Shown here: positions 13,465 through 22,254 of the stretch, one piece after another | How positions within the stretch are numbered: position 1 is the first letter of the stretch | How the letters are laid out: each line of letters starts with the position of its first letter | Source of the DNA: an uncultured Collinsella sp. | Lineage (GTDB): Bacteria; Actinomycetota; Coriobacteriia; Coriobacteriales; Coriobacteriaceae | DNA: 25,779 nt | Assembly: GCA_902478985.1 (NCBI GenBank) | Contig: CABSNH010000007.1 | Coordinates: forward strand, 1-25,779 | Reading direction: 5' to 3' | Translations under genes and position numbers: made by a program | The notes under the pieces: generated by a model | Database searches by the model: none | Seen by the model: the letters and a program-made list of their open reading frames with translations, nothing else | What the model was told of the DNA's origin: nothing

Positions 13465-14613
13465 CTACTCGTCGTCATCGTCGAGCATCGCGGAACCATC
13501 GATGGCGTACAGCTCATCAAACTCCTCGGGGGCAGCCTGGTCGGTCAACTCAACCTCGGAGGGGGCATCGTCGTCATACTCAAGACCGCAGGCAAGGCGA
13601 ACCTTGTGCTCGATCTCGTCGGCGCAATCGGGATGCTCGCGCAGGAACGTCTTGGCGGCCTCGCGACCGTTGCCGAGCTTATCCTCGCCATAGGCAAACC
13701 AGGACCCCATCTTTTTACAGATGCCGCACTCGACGGCCATATCCAGAATCGAGCCCTCTTTGGAGATGCCGGTGCCATACATGATGTCAAACTCGGCCGA
13801 GCGGAACGGAGCGGCCACCTTGTTCTTAACGACCTTGGCACGAACGCGATTGCCGATAACCTCGTCCTTGAGCTTGATGGTATCGATTTTGCGAATATCG
13901 ATTCGCACGGAAGAGAAGAACTTGAGCGCGCGGCCGCCCGTGGTGGTCTCGGGGTTGCCGAACATGACGCCGATCTTCTCGCGCAGCTGGTTAATGAAGA
14001 TGCAGGTCGTGTTGGACTTGGAAAGCGAGCCGGCGAGCTTGCGGAGTGCCTGGCTCATCAAACGAGCCTGCAGACCCACCGTCGTGTCACCGATCTCGCC
14101 CTCGATCTCGGCACGCGGAGTCAAGGCGGCAACAGAGTCGACGACGATGGCGTCGATGGCACCGGAGCGCACAAGCATATCGACGATCTCGAGCGCCTGC
14201 TCGCCCGTATCGGGCTGGGAAATGAGGACCTCATCGATATCGACACCGATGCGCGCGGCATAGGTGGGATCAAGCGCGTGCTCGGCATCGATAAATGCCA
14301 CAACGCCGCCCATGGCCTGTGCCTCTGCAAGAATCTCAAGCGAAAGCGTCGTCTTACCGGAGGACTCGGGGCCATAAATCTCGACGATACGGCCGCGCGG
14401 AACGCCACCGATACCCAAGGCGGCATCGAGCGCCAGAGAGCCCGTCGGAATAGCCTCGACCTCGAGCTCGGGACCGCCGTCGCCATACCTCATAATAGAG
14501 CCCTGGCCGAACTTCTTCTCAATCTCGGCCTTGGTGGTGGCGATCATCTCGTCGCGCTCTTTACCCGTCGTGCGTGCATGAACGGTACGTACGGGACCTG
14601 AATTCTTGGCCAT
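13465..14613 (-). CDS. recA: Recombinase RecA
   Basis: ATP-dependent strand-exchange protein and coprotease for LexA. The 382-residue product has Walker A GPESSGKT (81-88), the core VAFIDAEHALDP, VVDSVAALTPRAEIEGE and FINQLREKIGVMFGNPETTTGG, and an acidic C-terminal tail ending LDDDDE. The N-terminus is about 15 residues longer than in E. coli. The frame opens 7 codons further up, but the ATG at 14613 has AGGAGGG 8 nt upstream. The promoter contains a perfect LexA palindrome in its spacer. recX follows after 11 nt. Confidence 0.98.
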   Translation of the reverse strand: MAKNSGPVRTVHARTTGKERDEMIATTKAEIEKKFGQGSIMRYGDGGPELEVEAIPTGSLALDAALGIGGVPRGRIVEIYGPESSGKTTLSLEILAEAQAMGGVVAFIDAEHALDPTYAARIGVDIDEVLISQPDTGEQALEIVDMLVRSGAIDAIVVDSVAALTPRAEIEGEIGDTTVGLQARLMSQALRKLAGSLSKSNTTCIFINQLREKIGVMFGNPETTTGGRALKFFSSVRIDIRKIDTIKLKDEVIGNRVRAKVVKNKVAAPFRSAEFDIMYGTGISKEGSILDMAVECGICKKMGSWFAYGEDKLGNGREAAKTFLREHPDCADEIEHKVRLACGLEYDDDAPSEVELTDQAAPEEFDELYAIDGSAMLDDDDE

Positions 14614-14643
14614 GAATAGCCCTCCTCTTAACAACCTGAAACG

Positions 14644-14672
14644 ATAATAAACGAACGGCTGTTCGTGGTCAA
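14644..14672 (-). promoter_or_regulatory. recA promoter
   Basis: On the minus strand TTGACC (plus positions 14667-14672) and TATTAT (14644-14649) are separated by 17 nt. The spacer is almost exactly the LexA palindrome. The -10 is 31 nt upstream of the ATG. Confidence 0.8.
14651..14666. promoter_or_regulatory. LexA box of recA
   Basis: ACGAACGGCTGTTCGT is a 6-bp perfect dyad around GGCT with the GAAC-N4-GTTC core. It lies between the -35 and -10 of the recA promoter, so LexA binding would exclude RNA polymerase. The placement is the same as in the yneA promoter. Confidence 0.9.
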
Positions 14673-14839
14673 CCGTTCAGATTCATCATATGCACCCGAC
14701 CATTCCAAAACCCAGCCAAACGCCAACCAATCACCGACCAAACGCTTGACCACGTCAATCACAAATACGAGTGCGCGAACAAATTTATGCCATGTACCAG
14801 CGCAAACGTAATTCCGGTCAAAGGTCCCTATCTCCACAA

Positions 14840-14863
14840 TTAAGGGGCCCTAAGGCCCCTTAA
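14840..14863 (-). terminator. Terminator-like hairpin after cinA
   Basis: TTAAGGGGCC and GGCCCCTTAA form a perfect 10-bp stem around a 4-nt loop, starting 7 nt after the cinA stop. The tail AATTGTGG is only weakly U-rich. It closes the rnj-to-cinA gene series. The 160 nt between it and the recA promoter show no convincing gene. Confidence 0.6.
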
Positions 14864-14870
14864 ACCACGT

Positions 14871-15401
14871 CTAATCCATAGAATTGAGCACGCGGACAAT
14901 ACGCTCCAAAGCCTCCGCGACCGCATGGACACGAACGCACGACCGATCGCCCTCATAATGACAGCGCGCAGACTCGACAACCGGCGCTCCCCCATCGGCC
15001 GCACGATACGCCCACCCAATATAGAACGTACCGGCGGGGTCTTGCTCAGTGCCGCCACCGGGCCCAGCGTAGCCCGTTGCGCTCACGGCCACATCGCTCT
15101 GATAGAGGTCCAGCGAGCCCACGGCCATCTCGCGCGCCGTCTGGTGCGACACGGCGCTAAACCGATCGAGCGTTTCCTGCTCGACGCCGAGCACGCGATG
15201 TTTGATCTCATCGCAGTAGGTCACCGCACCGCCACGAAGCACCGCCGAGGCACCCGGGATATCGGCAATCGTCGAGGCGATCATGCCCGCCGTCAGCGAC
15301 TCCGCCGTCGACACCGTCACACCACGGGCACTCGCGCGCTCGACAATGTCGCGCGCCAGCTCCTCGTTGTTTGCGGCGATCTGCAAATAAGACTCCGTCA
15401 T
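14871..15401 (-). CDS. CinA C-terminal domain protein (nicotinamide-nucleotide amidase type)
   Basis: A 176-residue stand-alone CinA-C (PncC) domain, whose family deamidates NMN to nicotinate mononucleotide in pyridine nucleotide salvage. Recognisable segments are VSTAESLTAGMIASTIADIPGAS, GGAVTYCDEIKHRVLGV, SHQTAREMA and the nucleotide-site ATGYAGPGGGTEQDPAGTFYIG. The N-terminal molybdopterin-like domain of full CinA is absent, as in E. coli PncC/YgaD. The ATG at 15401 was chosen; a GTG 6 nt upstream is also possible, as neither has a clear ribosome binding site. It follows pgsA closely. In many Gram-positives pgsA, cinA and recA are neighbours, and that order is kept here, with recA separated by a terminator and its own promoter. 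Confidence 0.9.
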   Translation of the reverse strand: MTESYLQIAANNEELARDIVERASARGVTVSTAESLTAGMIASTIADIPGASAVLRGGAVTYCDEIKHRVLGVEQETLDRFSAVSHQTAREMAVGSLDLYQSDVAVSATGYAGPGGGTEQDPAGTFYIGWAYRAADGGAPVVESARCHYEGDRSCVRVHAVAEALERIVRVLNSMD

Positions 15402-15413
15402 ACCCACCAGGAC

Positions 15414-16052
15414 CTAGACCGAAAAGACGATCTTGCGACAGTTCCAGAAGTACTGGGCGCCCGAGACAATGGTCAAAATCACGGCGATGACGTACAGGAA
15501 GCGCGACACCGAATAGACACCGAGCAGCAGCGACACCGGCCCCAGCTGAAGGCCGGCCATCGCAAAGACGCACAGATAGCCGCAGATGGAGACCATCGTG
15601 GTCGCCGTCTTGTACTTGCCGAGCTTATCGGCGGCAACGACTACACCGGCAGCACTCGCGACCATGCGAAGGGCGCTCACCAGCAGCTCACGGAACAGGA
15701 TGATGAACACGGACCACACGGTCACCGCGCCAAAATCAAGGAACAGCAGCAGGGCCGAAAACACGAGCAGCTTATCGGCGATGGGGTCCAAGAACTTGCC
15801 AAAATCAGTGATCTCGTTGCGCGAGCGCGCCAGATAGCCGTCGACCTTATCGGTGCACGACAGGATCACATACAGAATGAAGGCAGCGGCGGCGAGCGGG
15901 CCGTCGAAGGTGCTCCAGTCCGTACCGGCAACGCTCGCGTGAGACAGGGCCGAGACGATCATGAACACCGGGATAAAGACGATGCGAACGCACGTCACGA
16001 TGTTGGCGGGCGTCCAAACACTCGTCAGTTCCTTATTACTCTCGTTTGCCAC
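15414..16052 (-). CDS. pgsA: CDP-diacylglycerol-glycerol-3-phosphate 3-phosphatidyltransferase
   Basis: Membrane enzyme that makes phosphatidylglycerol phosphate from CDP-diacylglycerol. The full CDP-alcohol phosphotransferase motif is present: Asp68, Asp71-Gly72, Ala75-Arg76, Gly85, Asp89 and Asp93 (from SCTDKVDGYLARSR to GKFLDPIADK). About five or six hydrophobic spans are seen in 212 residues. The start is a GTG at 16052, with AGGAG 7 nt upstream that overlaps the rimO stop region. The substrate could in principle be another alcohol, but the length and the rimO-pgsA-cinA context favour PgsA. Confidence 0.93.
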   Translation of the reverse strand: MANESNKELTSVWTPANIVTCVRIVFIPVFMIVSALSHASVAGTDWSTFDGPLAAAAFILYVILSCTDKVDGYLARSRNEITDFGKFLDPIADKLLVFSALLLFLDFGAVTVWSVFIILFRELLVSALRMVASAAGVVVAADKLGKYKTATTMVSICGYLCVFAMAGLQLGPVSLLLGVYSVSRFLYVIAVILTIVSGAQYFWNCRKIVFSV

Positions 16053-16061
16053 GACGCTCTC

Positions 16062-17411
16062 CTACTCCACAACATGACCGATAAGCTCATAGCAGAAGCT
16101 ATCGGTAAACTCGACAGTCAGAATATCGCCCACGGACGCCTCGCTGGCGTCCAGATGCACCGCGCCATCGGAATCGGGCGCCTGGAACCAGGCGTGACCG
16201 ATCAGCTCGGCGCCGTCCTCGGTCTCCTCGATGCCATCGACGATCACCTGGGCGCGCTCACCCACATGGGCTGCCGTGGCGGCAAAACCGAGCGACTCGG
16301 CCAGATCCATGGCCTCCTGGGCGCGCTCGAGCTTAACCTCCTCATCGACCTGGCCTTCCATCTTGGCGGCCAGGCTGCCCTCCTCACGCGAGTAGGCGAA
16401 AACGCTCGTGTAGTCAAAGCCAACGGTGTCCATAAAGTCGATAAGGTCGCGGAACTCTTCGTCGGACTCGGTCGGGAAGCCGACCATGGCCGTGGAGCGA
16501 ATCACGATGCCGGGGATGCGCTCGCGAAGGTCGCGGAACAGATCCTCGAGCTCCTGGCGCGAACCGGAGCGACGCATGGCCTTGAGGATGCGCGCGTCGC
16601 AGTGCTGCACGGGGATATCGATATAGGGAAGCACCTCGGGCGTATCGCGAATCGTCTCGATAAGCTCGTCGGTCATGCCCTCAGGCTGCAGATAGAGCAC
16701 GCGGACCCAGACGTTGTGCGGGCGCACGGCCTCGGCGACGGCACGCAGCAACTGCGCCAGATTGCGCGGCGAGCCCTCGGCGACGTCCTCGTCGGCAAAG
16801 TCGGTGCCCCAAATGCCCGTGTCCTGGCCAATCAGCACGATCTCGCGTACGCCGCCGGCAACCAGGTCGCGCACCTCGGAGATAATGCTCTCGGCACTAC
16901 GCGAATGATAGCGACCGCGAATGTAGGGGATCATGCAGAAGCTGCAAAAACGATTACAGCCATCGGAAATCTTGACGTAGGCAACGGCGCCCTCGACGGT
17001 ACGCTTGACCTGCGGGATATAGGCTGCGATCTCGCGCTCCACGCCCAGTACGTCATCGATGACAGAGACGATACCGTCTTCCTCATCGGCCTTCACAAAG
17101 GCCGCGACCTCGGGGAGCTCATCGGGCAGGTCATCGCCATAACGAGACGGCACGCAACCGCACATGACGATGGGGCAGGCGCGAACGCCGTCCTGCACCT
17201 CGTTAGCGAGCTCGAGCGTGGTCTCGATGCTCTCGGACGTCGCCGAGGCGAGAAACGAGCACGTGTTGACGATAGCGATATCGGCATCCTGCGGATCGAA
17301 TGCCTCCTCGTAGCCCGCAGCGGTCAGCAGCGAACGCATGCGGTCGGTATCGACCTCGTTCTTGGCGCAGCCAAGCGTGATATAGAGTACAGAACCCAAC
17401 GGAGTATCCAT
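16062..17411 (-). CDS. rimO: Ribosomal protein S12 methylthiotransferase RimO
   Basis: Radical-SAM enzyme that methylthiolates an aspartate of ribosomal protein S12. The 449-residue product has N-terminal UPF0004 cysteines in TLGCAKNEVD (Cys15), NTCSF (Cys51) and MCGC (Cys84/86), and the radical-SAM CNRFCSFC (Cys152, 156, 159). It also has IRGRYHSRS, GQDTGIWG and a C-terminal TRAM domain. LGCAKNxVD and the GCNRFCSFC context separate it from MiaB, which is also in the window. The ATG at 17411 has AAAGGA upstream, at a rather long spacing of about 13 nt. Confidence 0.95.
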   Translation of the reverse strand: MDTPLGSVLYITLGCAKNEVDTDRMRSLLTAAGYEEAFDPQDADIAIVNTCSFLASATSESIETTLELANEVQDGVRACPIVMCGCVPSRYGDDLPDELPEVAAFVKADEEDGIVSVIDDVLGVEREIAAYIPQVKRTVEGAVAYVKISDGCNRFCSFCMIPYIRGRYHSRSAESIISEVRDLVAGGVREIVLIGQDTGIWGTDFADEDVAEGSPRNLAQLLRAVAEAVRPHNVWVRVLYLQPEGMTDELIETIRDTPEVLPYIDIPVQHCDARILKAMRRSGSRQELEDLFRDLRERIPGIVIRSTAMVGFPTESDEEFRDLIDFMDTVGFDYTSVFAYSREEGSLAAKMEGQVDEEVKLERAQEAMDLAESLGFAATAAHVGERAQVIVDGIEETEDGAELIGHAWFQAPDSDGAVHLDASEASVGDILTVEFTDSFCYELIGHVVE

Positions 17412-17437
17412 GTTGGAGAGCGGTCCTTTCGAGTAAA

Positions 17438-17935
17438 TTAGCGATAATTGGTAAACTGCAGCGGCTGGCCGTAGTCCTGGTCGCGCAGGAACTGAATCAC
17501 CGTCTGAAGAGCATCCTTAGAGGCCGAGGTAACGCGCAGTTTATCGGCCTCGATGATCACCTTGACCTTGAGCTTTTGATCCTTGATGTCCTTATTGATC
17601 TTCTTGGCGGTCGCCTGGTCAATGCCCTCGACGATATGGCCAAACACGCGCACGGTACCGCCCGAAGCCGCCTGCGGCGCGTCCCAAGAGACAGCCTTGA
17701 GGTCGATGCCGCGCTTGATGAGCTTAGAGCTCAACACGTCAATGATCTGCTTGGAGACAAAATCGGCCGGGGCATTGATCGTAAAGAGCATGTCGCCCTT
17801 CGAAAGCTCGATGGTGGCGCCGGAGTCCTTGAGGTCATAGCGCTGAGAGATCTCGCGGGTGGTCTGCTGGAAGGCGTTATCGACCTCCTGCATATTGACC
17901 TCGGACACAACGTCGAAGCTGGAATCTTTAGCCAT
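17438..17935 (-). CDS. yajQ: YajQ family nucleotide-binding protein
   Basis: A 165-residue protein of the YajQ/UPF0234 family. It begins MAKDSSFDVVSEVNMQEVDNA and contains QRYDLKDSGATIEL, a hydrophobic second half and the closing FLRDQDYGQPLQFTNYR, all hallmark segments. Members bind nucleotides, and cyclic di-GMP in Xanthomonas; the role in Gram-positives is unsettled. Genes of cyclic di-GMP metabolism are not seen in the window. The ATG at 17935 has AAGGAA 7 nt upstream. It lies between the rodZ-like gene and rimO with 26-nt gaps on each side. Confidence 0.93.
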   Translation of the reverse strand: MAKDSSFDVVSEVNMQEVDNAFQQTTREISQRYDLKDSGATIELSKGDMLFTINAPADFVSKQIIDVLSSKLIKRGIDLKAVSWDAPQAASGGTVRVFGHIVEGIDQATAKKINKDIKDQKLKVKVIIEADKLRVTSASKDALQTVIQFLRDQDYGQPLQFTNYR

Positions 17936-17961
17936 GGTTCTTCCTTTCGGTACGGGGAGCC

Positions 17962-19476
17962 TTAGTAGCTGTCGTACGAATAGTCATCTGAATCGTTTGC
18001 AGTCTGGCCATCGGATGCCGTGTCGGTACCGTCGGCAGATTGGGCGTCGGTACCGTCGGTAGACTGGGCGTCGGTGCCGTCGGCAGCATCAGTGCCGTCG
18101 GTACTCTCGCCATCCTCGGACTCTTCGGTCTCCTTCTTGGGAACGGTAATGGTCACGCGCGCCACACCCGACGTCTTGGTGTCGTAGCGAACCTTTTCAC
18201 CGTTCTTGGTAACCGTAACATCGGAGGGCTTGGACGTGGTGATCTCGATCGAGGACTCGGGCGTGTACTCCTGCTCAAAGGGACCGGTCGCCTGGGCGCC
18301 GTAGACCGATTTACCGTCGACCTTGACCTCAATCCAGGCGGTCTTGCCCTTGGCAACGGAAACCTTGACCTTGATGACCTCGTCCTCTTCCTTTTTTACC
18401 GTCGCCTTGGCGGCATCGGAATCGGCAGAATCCGTCGCCTCGTCGGTGCCTTCATCCTCGTCAACAGATTCGGTCTTCTTGGATGACTTCTTGGTCGTCG
18501 TCTTGGTGGCCGCGGGCGTCTCAGGCGTCGACTCGGGTGCAGAAGAGCCGCAGCCACGCAGGAGGACCACGATGAGCAAAATCAGCAGCAGCGCAACGGC
18601 ACCGATGCCTGCGTAAACGATACGCGGATCGAGTCCGTTGTTCTGGGAGACGCGCCCGCCGCTGCGTGCGCGACTGGAGCCGCCACGCCCATTCCCCTGC
18701 GGCATACGGCCGCGACCGCTATCGGGACGACCACGATAGCCGCCTTGGCTCTGCGAGCCGCGCTGGCCAGAACGCGGCGCAAGCTCACCACGGTTCTGAT
18801 AGCCACGCTGGCCAGAGCGAGGCGCCGAAGAGCGCTGCCCGTAAGGCTGCGATTGCGAACGGAGGCGCGGCGTCACCTGCGTGGTATCGGCGTCGGCGTA
18901 ACCACCGTGGGAACGCCCGGCAGAAACTCCGCGATAACCACGACCGGAGTAGCCACCGTCGCCGTAACCGGCGCGGGGATCGCGACTCAACCCGCGAGCG
19001 GCGGGAAGCGCACGGTCATCAGGCATGGGCGTACTGCGAAAGCGATCTCGCTGAGAACGAATCTCCTCGCTGGAGCCCGTCTCGGTGATATAGCCCGCCT
19101 GCGGAGGGCGCTGGCCGTACCGCGTCGAGCGACCACCCTGAACCATCAGAAAGCGTCCGTTATCGACCGACGAACGCGAGTTAACGTAGCCGGCAGCATC
19201 CTGAAAACGACCGCCCTGCTGCGAGGTCTCGCGTTCATATGCCATGAGGTCATCAAAATAAGCGTTGACGACCTCGCGCGGGTTAAGCCCCAAAAAGCGA
19301 GCATAGCTCGAAATCATGCCCTGCGCATAGCCGCGCGGGGGCATCGATGCAAAGTTACCGGTCTCGAAAAACTCGATGATCTGCGGCCTGATTTTGATGG
19401 TGTTGGCGACCTGCTGGATGGAAAGGCCCATCCGGCGACGCTGCTCGAGCAGCATGTCACCAAAGCGTGCAGCCAT
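17962..19476 (-). CDS. RodZ-like membrane protein with N-terminal HTH and long disordered linker
   Basis: A 504-residue protein with four parts. The HTH_25-type helix-turn-helix spans 1-75 (LLEQRRRMGLSIQQVANTIKIR, SYARFLGLN). A long Arg/Gly/Ser/Gln-rich cytoplasmic linker spans about 85-285, with APRSGQRG repeated at 218 and 233. One membrane span lies at about 287-307. The extracytoplasmic part has a Thr/Lys/Asp-rich stretch, a beta-rich domain (about 365-447) resembling the RodZ C-terminal DUF4115, and an acidic tail with DGTDAQS-type tandem repeats (459-490). RodZ links MreB to the wall-elongation machinery. The linker is far longer than usual and rich in RG motifs. The ATG overlaps the ftsK stop as ATGA and has GGAGG upstream, so it is coupled to ftsK. 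No mreB is in the window. Confidence 0.8.
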   Translation of the reverse strand: MAARFGDMLLEQRRRMGLSIQQVANTIKIRPQIIEFFETGNFASMPPRGYAQGMISSYARFLGLNPREVVNAYFDDLMAYERETSQQGGRFQDAAGYVNSRSSVDNGRFLMVQGGRSTRYGQRPPQAGYITETGSSEEIRSQRDRFRSTPMPDDRALPAARGLSRDPRAGYGDGGYSGRGYRGVSAGRSHGGYADADTTQVTPRLRSQSQPYGQRSSAPRSGQRGYQNRGELAPRSGQRGSQSQGGYRGRPDSGRGRMPQGNGRGGSSRARSGGRVSQNNGLDPRIVYAGIGAVALLLILLIVVLLRGCGSSAPESTPETPAATKTTTKKSSKKTESVDEDEGTDEATDSADSDAAKATVKKEEDEVIKVKVSVAKGKTAWIEVKVDGKSVYGAQATGPFEQEYTPESSIEITTSKPSDVTVTKNGEKVRYDTKTSGVARVTITVPKKETEESEDGESTDGTDAADGTDAQSTDGTDAQSADGTDTASDGQTANDSDDYSYDSY

Positions 19477-22253
19477 CAGAATCCTCCAAACTCACGATCT
19501 TCACGTGCCATCTCGGCGTCGACAGACTCCAGCGCGGCAAGCCCCTCCTCGTCCAGCAGGACCTCGCGCGGCTTGGAACCATCGGGCGGGCCGACGACAC
19601 CCTTTTCTTCCAGCATGTCCATAATACGCCCGGCGCGCGCATAGCCAACCTTGAGGCGGCGTTGCAGCCCAGATGTGGAGCCCAGCTGCGATTCCACCAC
19701 AATATGGGCGGCCTCCCAGATAAGAGGGTCGTCATCTTGCGGCTCGGCAACGCCCGTGCGAACAACGCCGCCACCAGCCATGGACATGGAAGCGGGCGCC
19801 ACGGCAGACAGGATCTCCTCGTGGTAGTCGGGCTCGCTTTGCGACTTAACGAACTCGACGATCTCGTTGATCTCGTCGTCCGAGACAAAACAGCCCTGGA
19901 TACGGCGGGGCTTGCCCCAGTCGACTTTTGAGAACAGCATGTCGCCCAAACCAGTAAGCTTTTCGGCGCCCATCTGGTCGATAATGACGCGGGAATCGAT
20001 GCCCGTAGCCACGTTAAAGGCGATACGGTTGGTGATGTTGGCCTTAATAAGGCCCGTCACCACGTTGGAGCTGGGGCGCTGCGTAGCCACGATAAGGTGA
20101 ATACCGGCAGCACGGCCCAGCTGGGCGATACGGACGATCGAGGCCTCGACATCCTTGCCGGCTACCATCATCAGGTCCGAAAGCTCGTCGATGATGATGA
20201 CCAGATAGGGCATCTTTTGCGGCGGGTTATCGTAATGCTCAAACTCGCCGGCGGCCTGCTTTTCGTTATAGGTCGAGATCTTGCGCACGTTAAGGCGCTC
20301 GAAGACCTTCAGGCGGCGCTCCATCTCGGACACCGCCCACTGCAAGGCACTCGCGGCCTGCTTGGGCTCGGTCACTACGGGCACGTAAAGGTGCGGCAGG
20401 CCGTTATAGCCTGCGAGCTCGACGCGCTTGGGGTCGACCATGATCAAGCGAACGTCCTCGGGAAGCGCGCGCATGAGCAGGGTCGTGATGATGGAGTTGA
20501 TCATGACCGACTTACCGGAACCCGTGGTACCGGCGATCAGCAGATGGGGCATCTTGGCGAGGTCGGCGACAACCGGCGTGCCCTCGGCATCGCGACCGAT
20601 GGCAAGCTCGAGCGGACCGCCCTTCACATAGGGAAGTACGTCGCCTAGGTTGACGTTCTGACGCTTGCGATTGGGAATCTCGATACCAACGAGCGAGGTG
20701 CCGGGAATCGGCGCAAAGATGCGCACCGACTGGGCGGCAAGCGAAAGCGCGATATCGTCCTCGAGACTCGAGATCTTGCTCACGCGCTCGCCCTCACCGG
20801 GCTGCAGCTTAAAAGTCGTGACCGTGGGGCCGGCAATCCAGCCGACGACGCGGGCGCTACGGCCAAACTCAAGCAAGGTGGACTGCAACGACTCGGCAGT
20901 CTGTTCCAGCTCCTTGTCAGAAGACGCGGAGGACGCCGACTGCGGGTTGGCATGCAGGATTTCGAGCGGCGGAAGCTTGAGGCCGTCCTCTTGGTCGCCC
21001 TCGGCATCGGCATTGGTACCGTCCGCTCCCCCATCGCCGGCTGCAACAGGAGCAGCGGAAGCCGTGGGGGCGGAGGCATCGGAAACCTTGGGATGCTTTA
21101 GGAAGTCAGGGATCTGCGGAGCTGCCGAAACGGGATTCACGGCAAATGGCGGCTCTGACTCGTCAGCCTTGTCCGGGTCGTCTTCCATCGAAAACTGTCC
21201 GGTGACCTGTCCTGCGTTGGCGCGGCGACGCGGCAGCAAGGTGGTCTTGGCGGTCTCGAGCGGAGCCTCGTCGTAATCGTCATCGCCCTCAGTGAGTTCA
21301 ATTTCGCTATCGGACCAAGACGGGTCAGGCTCGCTCGTGTTGAGCTTGGGCGCGGCCTTGCCCTTCTTGGCATGGCGACGCGGCAGCAGCGTGGTCTTGG
21401 CGCGCTCGGCCTCCACGGCCTCGGACACGTCGACAAACGGGTCATCGTCCTCGTCGTCATCCAAAACCGGGTCGGCATCGCCACCCATGAACGTGGTCAC
21501 CGCGGCGTCAGCCCCCTTCTGGCGCAGAATGCTCAGGTGCGGACGGGCAACGCCGGGAACCGACAGGGCCTCTTCATCGCCCCACGGGCTCGCGTTGACA
21601 TCGGCACGACGGCGCTCGGCAAAATCGGCAGCGCGATCACGTGCGGAGCGCAAAACGCCACCCACCGAAAAGCCAATGATGACCAGGCCAACGACGACAA
21701 GGCCCAGCAAGACAACCATAGCGATAGGTTTACCCAGGGCGTTTTGCAAGGCACTTGCGATAAAGGCGCCAATGTAGCCGCCCGAGGCGGAAAGGTTCTG
21801 CGGCGTAAACATGAGGTCGCACGAGTCGGTCGTACCCGGAACCATCAACGATAGGATAGAAACAATGGCCACAAAGACCACGGCACCACCCGCGACCGAG
21901 CGAATGTTGAGCGGCGAGTCCTCACCCAAAAAGAGCGTGGCGGCAAACAGCAAGATGACGATCGGCAGCACGTAGGCGCCCAGACCAAAGCCGAGGTGAT
22001 AGAAACCGGCAACCGCAGCTGTCACGGGTGCCGTTGCCGGAGAAATCACGGCAATGAAGGACGCAATCGCCAAAACGGCAATGATAACGCCGGCGATATC
22101 GCGATTGGCCGAAGGCTCGACCAGGGGCTCGAACTCATCGAACTCGGATTCGTGGCCCTTATTGGCACGAAGATGGGAACCGGCACCCTTAGCAGATGCC
22201 GGTTGGTTGTTGGCCTTATTGCCTTTGGCGTTTTGTGCAGATCCGCGCGCCAA
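19476..22253 (-). CDS. ftsK: DNA translocase FtsK/SpoIIIE
   Basis: Septal DNA pump that clears chromosomes from the closing division site. The 925-residue product has an N-terminal membrane domain with about four or five spans (about 52-205). An acidic, low-complexity linker (about 206-440) follows, in which AKTTLLPRR occurs twice (285 and 335). The motor has Walker A GTTGSGKS at 575-582, LIMVDPKRVELAGYNGLPHL, Walker B IIIDELSDLMM and ATQRPSSNVVTGLIK. The winged-helix gamma domain is at the end (QRRLKVGYARAGRIMDMLE). The start is TTG at 22253. It is the only candidate with a good ribosome binding site (GGAGGT, spaced 6 nt), which lies in the last codons of rnj; the genes are one base apart. 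Confidence 0.95.
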   Translation of the reverse strand: MARGSAQNAKGNKANNQPASAKGAGSHLRANKGHESEFDEFEPLVEPSANRDIAGVIIAVLAIASFIAVISPATAPVTAAVAGFYHLGFGLGAYVLPIVILLFAATLFLGEDSPLNIRSVAGGAVVFVAIVSILSLMVPGTTDSCDLMFTPQNLSASGGYIGAFIASALQNALGKPIAMVVLLGLVVVGLVIIGFSVGGVLRSARDRAADFAERRRADVNASPWGDEEALSVPGVARPHLSILRQKGADAAVTTFMGGDADPVLDDDEDDDPFVDVSEAVEAERAKTTLLPRRHAKKGKAAPKLNTSEPDPSWSDSEIELTEGDDDYDEAPLETAKTTLLPRRRANAGQVTGQFSMEDDPDKADESEPPFAVNPVSAAPQIPDFLKHPKVSDASAPTASAAPVAAGDGGADGTNADAEGDQEDGLKLPPLEILHANPQSASSASSDKELEQTAESLQSTLLEFGRSARVVGWIAGPTVTTFKLQPGEGERVSKISSLEDDIALSLAAQSVRIFAPIPGTSLVGIEIPNRKRQNVNLGDVLPYVKGGPLELAIGRDAEGTPVVADLAKMPHLLIAGTTGSGKSVMINSIITTLLMRALPEDVRLIMVDPKRVELAGYNGLPHLYVPVVTEPKQAASALQWAVSEMERRLKVFERLNVRKISTYNEKQAAGEFEHYDNPPQKMPYLVIIIDELSDLMMVAGKDVEASIVRIAQLGRAAGIHLIVATQRPSSNVVTGLIKANITNRIAFNVATGIDSRVIIDQMGAEKLTGLGDMLFSKVDWGKPRRIQGCFVSDDEINEIVEFVKSQSEPDYHEEILSAVAPASMSMAGGGVVRTGVAEPQDDDPLIWEAAHIVVESQLGSTSGLQRRLKVGYARAGRIMDMLEEKGVVGPPDGSKPREVLLDEEGLAALESVDAEMAREDREFGGF

Positions 22254-22254
22254 A

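Noticed and set aside
14628..14837. A 69-codon minus-strand frame between cinA and recA.
   Set aside because: It begins with GTG without a good ribosome binding site and runs across the recA -35, LexA box and -10, so it is very unlikely to be a gene.
14925..17441. An 838-codon plus-strand frame opposite cinA, pgsA and rimO.
   Set aside because: It covers three recognised genes on the other strand, has no family features, and is rich in His/Arg/Asp as expected for a complementary-strand shadow.
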